Of a stretch of DNA of 64,000 bases, positions 59,131 through 64,000 are shown one piece after another. This stretch comes from Catenulispora sp. EB89. GTDB taxonomy: Bacteria > Actinomycetota > Actinomycetes > Streptomycetales > Catenulisporaceae. Each line of letters starts with the position of its first letter. The first letter of the stretch is position 1. The stretch spans positions 310,001 through 374,000 of the forward strand of contig NZ_JBGCCU010000002.1 in assembly GCF_041261445.1 (NCBI RefSeq). The letters are read 5' to 3'. Both the position numbers and the translations under genes were made by a program. The notes under the pieces were generated by a model. That model was not told where the DNA came from. It did not search any database and saw nothing but the letters and a program-made list of their open reading frames with translations.

Positions 59131-61281
59131 ATGCGCACAAAGCGCAGCTACGCGGCCGCGGCCGCGCTGGCCGTGGTCGCGGCGACCGCCGGCAGCACGG
59201 CGGCGATGACCGGCACGGCCCAGGCACACACCATCGGCGGGGGCGGGGCGGGAGCCGGCGGCTGCCAGCTCGGCGCCGGCGGCTCGGCGGTGAAGCACGT
59301 GATCTACCTGCAGTTCGACAACGTGCACTTCACCCGGGACAACCCGAACGTCCCCAGCGACCTGGAGCAGATGCCGCACCTGCTGAACTTCCTGGAGTCG
59401 CAGGGCACCCTGGACGACAACCACCACACCCCGCTGATCGCGCACACCGGCAACGACATCCTCACGTCGCTGACCGGCGTCTACGGGGACAAGCACGGCC
59501 AGCCGATCGCGAACTCCTACCGGTACTACAACCCGGCCGGGGTGTCGCAGGCCGCCGGGACGTTCGCGTACTGGACCGACGGTGTGGACGACTTCAACAC
59601 CAGCAACCCGACCGACACCACGCCGACCATGGTCGACCAGAACGGCAAGATCGCCCCGGCGCCGTGGGTGGCCTACACCCGCGCCGGCTGCGACTTCGGG
59701 TCGGTCGGCACGGCGAACACGGTGCTGGAGAACACCGGGCCGGACGTGCCGAAGGTGTTCGGCGCCAACTCCCCGGAGGCCGCCGAGGCCGCGGACCCGA
59801 CCAACCAGAACCTGGCGCAGACCGACTTCGTGGGCATCGGCGTGCACTGCGCGAAGAGCTCCAAGGTGTGCGCCGCGGCCGGCCAGAACGCCAAGCCGGA
59901 CCTGCTGCCCGACGAGCCCGGCGGCTACACCGGCTACGACGGCCTGTTCGGGGCGAAGTACACCGACCCGGCGATCGACCCGAAGGGCCCGGTCAAGGAC
60001 GTCTCCGGCGGCACCACGATCGCCGACAGCCTGGGCCGTCCCGGGTTCCCCGGCTTCGACAGCATGTCGGCGGCGAACTCGCTGGGCTACGTCGCGCAGA
60101 TGCAGGAGGCCGGGGTCCCGGTCACGTACGCCTACATCTCCGACGCGCACGACAACCACGCGGTCGGCGGCGACGCGTACGGGCCCGGCGAGGCCGGGTA
60201 CGTGGCGCAGCTGAAGGCGTACGACACCGCGTTCGGCCAGTTCTTCCAGCGGCTCGCCAAGGACCACATCAACGCCTCGAACACGATGTTCGTGGTCACC
60301 TCGGACGAGAACGACCACTTCGTCGGCGGCAAGCCGAGCCCGGCGAACTGCGACGGCGTGACCGTGCCGTGCACGTACACGCAGACCGGTGAGCTGAACG
60401 CGAACGTCAAGGGGCTGCTGGCGACGCAGACCGGGGACAAGACCGCGTACGGCATCCACGCCGACTCCGCGCCGAACTTCTGGGTGAACGGGAACCCGGC
60501 GGCGGACGCCCCGCAGACCCGCAGCTTCGAGCACGACCTCGCCGGGCTGACCGCGGACAACCCGCTGACCGGCAAACCGCAGCTCATGGCGAACTACCTG
60601 GCCGACCAGACCGAGATGAAGCTGCTGCACATGGTCACCTCCGACCCGCTGCGCACGCCCACCGTCACGGAGTTCGCCGACCCGGACTACTACGTGTACT
60701 CCGGCGCGCCGAACTGCTCGTCGCCATGCGTGCAGGAGGAGAACGCCTACGCGTGGAACCACGGCGACTTCTCGCCGGACATCAACACGACCTGGGCCGG
60801 CTTCGTCGGGCCGACGTTCCGGAAGCTGGGCGTGACGAACGCGGTGTGGTCCGACCACACGGACCTGCGCCCGACGATGCTGACGGCACTGGGGCTGCGG
60901 GACGACTACGTGCACGACGGTGTCCCGCTGGTGCAGTTCATCCGCGCCGACGCGCTGCCCGGCGGCCTGCACGGCGACCAGGTCACGGATCTGGAGGCGG
61001 CGTACAAGCAGCTGGACGCGAGCGTCGGGACCTTCGGCTCGGACACGCTGAAGGCGGCGACCGCCGGCATCGAGTCGACCACGCCGAACGACGCGAAGTT
61101 CAAGGCCACCGAGGCGGCGCTGACGAAGCTGGGCACGGAGCGCGACGCGCTGGCGCAGCGGATCGCGGACGCGCTGGACCGCGCGGCGTTCCACCACGGG
61201 CACGTCGGCGGCGCCGAGGCGTGGGTGCTGACGGCGCAGGCGGACTGCCTGCTGGCGCAGGCTCACACGCTGGCGAGCTGA
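59131..61281 (+). CDS. Secreted alkaline-phosphatase-superfamily hydrolase
   Basis: A 716-residue exported protein with a Sec signal (cleavage after AQA near residue 32). The mature part has metal-ligand-type blocks of the alkaline phosphatase/sulfatase superfamily: LQFDNVHFTRDNPN, AYISDAHDNHAVGG, VVTSDENDHFVGG and WSDHTDLRPTMLTALGLRDDYVHDG. It also has several Cys pairs, consistent with export. A helical C-terminal ~100 residues follows. The substrate, whether phosphate ester, phosphonate or other, is unknown. ATG 59131 is well placed (GGAG upstream). A strong hairpin follows the stop. Confidence 0.85.
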   Translation: MRTKRSYAAAAALAVVAATAGSTAAMTGTAQAHTIGGGGAGAGGCQLGAGGSAVKHVIYLQFDNVHFTRDNPNVPSDLEQMPHLLNFLESQGTLDDNHHTPLIAHTGNDILTSLTGVYGDKHGQPIANSYRYYNPAGVSQAAGTFAYWTDGVDDFNTSNPTDTTPTMVDQNGKIAPAPWVAYTRAGCDFGSVGTANTVLENTGPDVPKVFGANSPEAAEAADPTNQNLAQTDFVGIGVHCAKSSKVCAAAGQNAKPDLLPDEPGGYTGYDGLFGAKYTDPAIDPKGPVKDVSGGTTIADSLGRPGFPGFDSMSAANSLGYVAQMQEAGVPVTYAYISDAHDNHAVGGDAYGPGEAGYVAQLKAYDTAFGQFFQRLAKDHINASNTMFVVTSDENDHFVGGKPSPANCDGVTVPCTYTQTGELNANVKGLLATQTGDKTAYGIHADSAPNFWVNGNPAADAPQTRSFEHDLAGLTADNPLTGKPQLMANYLADQTEMKLLHMVTSDPLRTPTVTEFADPDYYVYSGAPNCSSPCVQEENAYAWNHGDFSPDINTTWAGFVGPTFRKLGVTNAVWSDHTDLRPTMLTALGLRDDYVHDGVPLVQFIRADALPGGLHGDQVTDLEAAYKQLDASVGTFGSDTLKAATAGIESTTPNDAKFKATEAALTKLGTERDALAQRIADALDRAAFHHGHVGGAEAWVLTAQADCLLAQAHTLAS

Positions 61282-61301
61282 GCTCGGCCGAGGAAGTGGC
61301 G

Positions 61302-61331
61302 AGGGCCCCGCTCCGGGTGGAGCGGGGCCCT
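61302..61331. terminator. Hairpin between the phosphatase-superfamily gene and the transporter gene
   Basis: AGGGCCCCGCTCC and GGAGCGGGGCCCT pair over 13 bp around a GGGT loop, about 20 bp after one stop and 10 bp before the convergent stop. It is a strong bidirectional terminator candidate. Confidence 0.85.
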
Positions 61332-61341
61332 TGCCGATGGT

Positions 61342-62517
61342 CTAGAGCACGCCGCCGACGACGAGGACGCCGATGACCAGGAGTGTGGCGACGGTGAGGA
61401 GGGTGGCACGCTCCTCGATCCAGGGCGCGGTCAGCCGGCGGGCGCCGGTGGCGGCGGCGAGGGTGAGGCCGACCATGACGGCGACGGTGGCGAGGGCGAA
61501 GGCGGCGAGGACGCCGAGCGCGGGTCCGATGCCGAGCGCGCCGGCGGTGAGGAAGAGCGGGAGGATGGTGAGGTCGGGGCTGGCGGCGGCGCCGAAGGGG
61601 GCCAGGGCGGTCAGCAGGCTGCGGTGGTGGGGCGGCTCGGGGGCGGAGCCGGGTGAGGTGTGGGGCAGGGTCGGCAGGGTGCGGCGGCGGCTGGGGTGGG
61701 TTGCGAAGTTTGCCGGGTCGGGTGATAACGGCAGCTCGCGGCGGGGCGCATGATTCTCAGAGCGCGGTGCGCGGCCCGGCAGCAGACTGCGGCGAGGCGC
61801 ATGATCCTCAGAGCGCGGTGCGCGGCCCGGCAGCAGACTGCGGCGAGGCGCATGATCCTCGGAACGCGGTGCGCGGCCCGGCAGCAGACTGCGGCGAGGC
61901 GCATGATCCTCGGAACGCGGTGCGCGGCCCGGCAGCAGACTGCGGCGAGGCGCATGATTCTCAGAGCGCGGTGCGCGGCCCAGCAGCAGACTGCGGCGGG
62001 GTGCGTGGGTCGCGGCGTGCGCTGCCGGAGATGGCAGTGGCGGCGAGCCGCGGTGCGGTTCGAGTTCGGGTGTGGCGATCGGTCGTTCGAGCACTGCGGC
62101 GCTGCGGCCCGACCGGCGAGTGGCTTGAGCTGGCAGGTGCGGTGTCGCGGCGGCGGGCAGGTCGGCGAGTTCGTGCTCGTGCTCGTCGGCGCAGGAGTGC
62201 GCATGCTGATGCCCGCGCCCCGCGACCTCCAACACCGCCAGCGCCACGGCCGTCGCCACCAGCACTCCGCCGACCGCGAGGTCGGCGTGGCGTGCCACTG
62301 TCTCGCGGAAGCGGAGGCCCACCGCGGCCAGGGCGGTGCCGAGCAGAACCGACACCACCACGTGCGTCACCGCTGCGGCCAGGGCCAGGCGGGCTGTGCG
62401 GCGGGGCGGGTAGTTCCTGGTGCGGGCCAGGAGGGCCAGGGGCATCCAGTGGTCGGGGAGGATCGCGTGGCCGATGCCGATGCCGGTGGCGGCCAGGAGC
62501 ATGGGGAGGATCGTCAC
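61342..62517 (-). CDS. Nickel/cobalt transporter-like membrane protein with long repeat-bearing loop
   Basis: A 391-residue membrane protein. N-terminal helices include GIGIGHAILPDHWMPLALLA, resembling the His-x-x-x-Asp-His metal motif of the NiCoT/RcnA-type transporters. Two further helices follow, then a His-rich loop (GHQHAHSCADEHEHE) and a ~200-residue Pro/Arg/Ser loop. The C-terminus has three more helices (TILPLFLTAGALGIGPALG, VAVMVGLTLAAATG, LLTVATLLVIGVLVV). The loop carries five copies of a 17-residue unit. GTG 62517 with AAGGGG is the start. The substrate is inferred; His-rich loops often bind Ni or Co. Confidence 0.75.
   Translation of the reverse strand: MTILPMLLAATGIGIGHAILPDHWMPLALLARTRNYPPRRTARLALAAAVTHVVVSVLLGTALAAVGLRFRETVARHADLAVGGVLVATAVALAVLEVAGRGHQHAHSCADEHEHELADLPAAATPHLPAQATRRSGRSAAVLERPIATPELEPHRGSPPLPSPAAHAATHAPRRSLLLGRAPRSENHAPRRSLLPGRAPRSEDHAPRRSLLPGRAPRSEDHAPRRSLLPGRAPRSEDHAPRRSLLPGRAPRSENHAPRRELPLSPDPANFATHPSRRRTLPTLPHTSPGSAPEPPHHRSLLTALAPFGAAASPDLTILPLFLTAGALGIGPALGVLAAFALATVAVMVGLTLAAATGARRLTAPWIEERATLLTVATLLVIGVLVVGGVL
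61753..62007. repeat. 51-bp minisatellite inside the transporter gene, five copies
   Basis: The unit encodes 17 residues on the minus strand (HAPRRSLLPGRAPRSED, with N for D and one L for P variants). Five copies occur at exact 51-bp spacing, followed by a partial copy. The period is a multiple of three, so copy-number change would keep the gene in frame. Several of the six reading frames stay open through the tract. Confidence 0.95.
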
Positions 62518-62661
62518 GGCTGCCCCTTGGTGGTCGTCCTCGGCTGGGCGGGGACGCGATGGCGTGCGGGGTCGGGAGGCGGGAACGACGGTGCGGGCGG
62601 TGCGAGGGCTGGGCCGGTCTCGGCTTGGCTGGGCTGGACCGGGCCGCCGAGCTCGGCCCGG

Positions 62662-63402
62662 TCAGCGCGGCAGCGCCTCGTACGCCTCCCAGGCGTCCAG
62701 GGTGACCTGCTCGAAGCCCAGGCCGTAGGCCGTCACGCCGCGGCCGTAGGCGCCGAGCCAGCATTCGCGCAGCTCCGCCGCCAGGACCCAGCCGTACTCG
62801 CTCTCGCGGTAGCGGAAGCGGGTGGGCTTGCCGTCGACCGGGAGTTGGACCGCTCGCCAGGGGGCGTCGTCCAGGTTCTCGGCGACTTCGTAGGCGAGCT
62901 CTGTCTGCTGGTGCAGCCAGTCGCCGCGGAGTGCTTTGTCCACGGCCCAGGGCCAGGCGTCCGACAGCAGGCCGAGGCCCGCGACGGCCGCGAGGGTGGA
63001 CAGGGTGGTCGGCTCCAGGATGGTCGCGCCGCCTCCGGGGCGGCGGTCCAGGCGGGCCATCGTGACCACGCCGCAGAAGCGGCGGGGGGACAGGTCGTCG
63101 GGGCGGCGGGCCGGGTGGTCGCCGTGGCCCAGGGTGCCGTATTCGGCGACGCCGTCGGGACCGAGCATGATCGAGCCCAGCCAGCGCTCGCCCGACCAGG
63201 CCTCGTCCAGGCCGTACCACGGGACCGCGGTGCGCTGGCCGGGCCAGGCGTCGGGTTCTGAGGCCGCCAGCGCGGCAGCGGAGATCGAGGCCACCGGCGG
63301 GCCGGGGACATGGTCGTCGTCCGCGACCGGCGGCACAGGGCCCGGCTGCGAGGCCGGGCCGACGGGGTTGGGGAAGTCTTCAGTTGAGATGGTGCTGCTC
63401 AT
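62662..63402 (-). CDS. Conserved protein of unknown function
   Basis: A 246-residue soluble protein with an acidic, Pro-rich N-terminal ~45 residues and a folded remainder containing WLGSIMLGPDGVAEYGTLGHGDHP, RRFCGVVTMARL and the C-terminal YGLGFEQVTLDAWEAYEALPR. I do not recognise the family. ATG 63402 has GAGG upstream. It begins 6 bp after tatB, so both probably share a transcript with tatB first. Confidence 0.7.
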   Translation of the reverse strand: MSSTISTEDFPNPVGPASQPGPVPPVADDDHVPGPPVASISAAALAASEPDAWPGQRTAVPWYGLDEAWSGERWLGSIMLGPDGVAEYGTLGHGDHPARRPDDLSPRRFCGVVTMARLDRRPGGGATILEPTTLSTLAAVAGLGLLSDAWPWAVDKALRGDWLHQQTELAYEVAENLDDAPWRAVQLPVDGKPTRFRYRESEYGWVLAAELRECWLGAYGRGVTAYGLGFEQVTLDAWEAYEALPR

Positions 63403-63408
63403 GGAACC

Positions 63409-63840
63409 TCACGTCGCATCCGCGTCAAACGGCGGGCGCTCGCCCGCGGCCAGGCGCGGGGCGGGGGCCCGGTAGAGGGCATCGTCCGGGGTCGCGTCGT
63501 CCGCGGCGAGGGGCCGTCGGGCTCCCTCGGCCGCACCGCGTATCTCGCTGTTGAGCGAGTCGGTGATGTCCCTGATCTCGCGGAAGTCGCCGTCTTCGGG
63601 TCCGAGCACGTGCTTGCGCACGAAGTTCTTCGGGTGCAGGTCGGTCAGCTCCAGATCCTGGAACTCCGGACCCAGTTCCTTCTTCAGGTCGTTCTGGGCG
63701 TTGCGGGTGAACTCCCGGAACTGCCGCAGCGTGCGTGCCAGGCCCTGCACCGCGCTGGGCAGCTTGTCCGGGCCGAACAGCATGACGGCCAGGGCCAGCA
63801 GCGCGATCAGCTCCAGCGGGCTGATGTCGAGAAACGGCAC
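63409..63840 (-). CDS. tatB: Sec-independent protein translocase component TatB
   Basis: A 143-residue protein with the TatA/B architecture: one N-terminal transmembrane segment (LELIALLALAVMLFGPDKLP, with the Phe-Gly hinge), an amphipathic helix (AVQGLARTLRQFREFTRNAQNDLKKELG) and a disordered tail. GTG 63840 has AGGAG ten bases upstream. The internal GPD-K after the helix and the length fit actinobacterial TatB. TatA and TatC are not in the window. It is followed by the unknown 246-residue protein. Confidence 0.92.
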   Translation of the reverse strand: MPFLDISPLELIALLALAVMLFGPDKLPSAVQGLARTLRQFREFTRNAQNDLKKELGPEFQDLELTDLHPKNFVRKHVLGPEDGDFREIRDITDSLNSEIRGAAEGARRPLAADDATPDDALYRAPAPRLAAGERPPFDADAT

Positions 63841-63959
63841 GGTGGGGGGCTCCTGCTCTGGCGGGCGCGGCCGGTGGCTTTTCCGGTGCTAGCGCTAGCG
63901 TAACTCCCGGCCGGGTGGATGCTGGACCCCCGGCGGGTGGATATTCGTCGATCCTTACG

Positions 63960-63990
63960 CGTCAAGGCTCGGCAATGCCGAGCCTTGACG
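63960..63990. terminator. Hairpin at the right end of the window
   Basis: CGTCAAGGCTCGGC and its perfect complement form a 14-bp stem around an AAT loop. It is likely the terminator of a minus-strand gene outside the window; no ORF starts are seen beside it. Confidence 0.65.
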
Positions 63991-64000
63991 TCAAGAGCTA

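Noticed and set aside
61753-62007. CRISPR-like array of 51-bp repeats
   Set aside because: The repeats are contiguous with no spacers, are in frame with the transporter gene, and no cas genes are present.

Overview
The window is high-GC DNA (well above 65% by eye) from a filamentous-type actinomycete. Evidence includes the frequent GTG starts, the dense head-to-tail operons, and families typical of Actinobacteria: a UPF0182 membrane giant, a PPA1309-type protein, the 180-kDa NAD-glutamate dehydrogenase, a zincin_2/DUF2342 protein and a YlbL-type PDZ-Lon protease. Two DnaA-box variants including the actinobacterial TTGTCCACA also fit. Catenulispora or a Streptomyces relative would suit; genus is an inference. 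No insertion sequence, prophage or CRISPR array was seen, so this reads as chromosomal backbone mixed with metabolic accessory operons.

Layout. 1-7.4 kb: a truncated membrane protein, an SRAP (YedK/HMCES-like) protein, aroA-rsgA, then a tightly coupled gene set with a vWA/MIDAS protein, an ARPP-2-like protein with a C-terminal HTH, and a small tautomerase. 7.6-13.6 kb: catabolic NAD-glutamate dehydrogenase and tryptophan 2,3-dioxygenase. 13.9-17.4 kb: a MacB/FtsX-type ABC exporter. 17.5-19.3 kb: an FAD oxidoreductase preceded by three 15-bp palindromes, with a convergent MarR regulator. 19.4 kb: an initiator tRNA. 20.5-26.3 kb: a sugar ABC importer with a Gfo/Idh/MocA oxidoreductase and a divergent ROK regulator.

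26.1-35.4 kb is a nine-gene minus-strand cluster: 3-hydroxybutyrate dehydrogenase, GAF-PucR activator, two-subunit 3-oxoacid CoA-transferase and a complete Liv-type ABC importer. It looks like a ketone-body or short-chain acid uptake and catabolism operon. 35.9-41.7 kb is an alpha-galactosidase locus (SBP, two permeases, DeoR regulator, GH27-CBM13 enzyme) with palindromic operators upstream. 42.1-46.7 kb holds a lipoprotein and a PadR-ATPase-FtsX operon whose PadR gene looks leaderless and autoregulated. 46.9 kb has a second initiator tRNA. 47-64 kb carries conserved actinobacterial genes: UPF0182, PPA1309, PDZ-Lon, moaE, an atypical SDR, a zincin_2 protein, a YgjP-like metalloprotease, enoyl-CoA hydratase, a 52-aa zinc ribbon, a ThiF-like protein, a secreted phosphatase-superfamily protein, a nickel/cobalt-transporter-like protein with a 51-bp minisatellite, and tatB.

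The most notable signals are the vWA/ARPP-2-like module, the ketone-body plus Liv importer operon, three families of palindromic operators, a nine-run G-quadruplex-forming tract, a three-copy DnaA-box cluster far from any visible replication gene, and an in-frame minisatellite in a transporter loop. All functional statements are read from sequence and family knowledge; no database search was possible.
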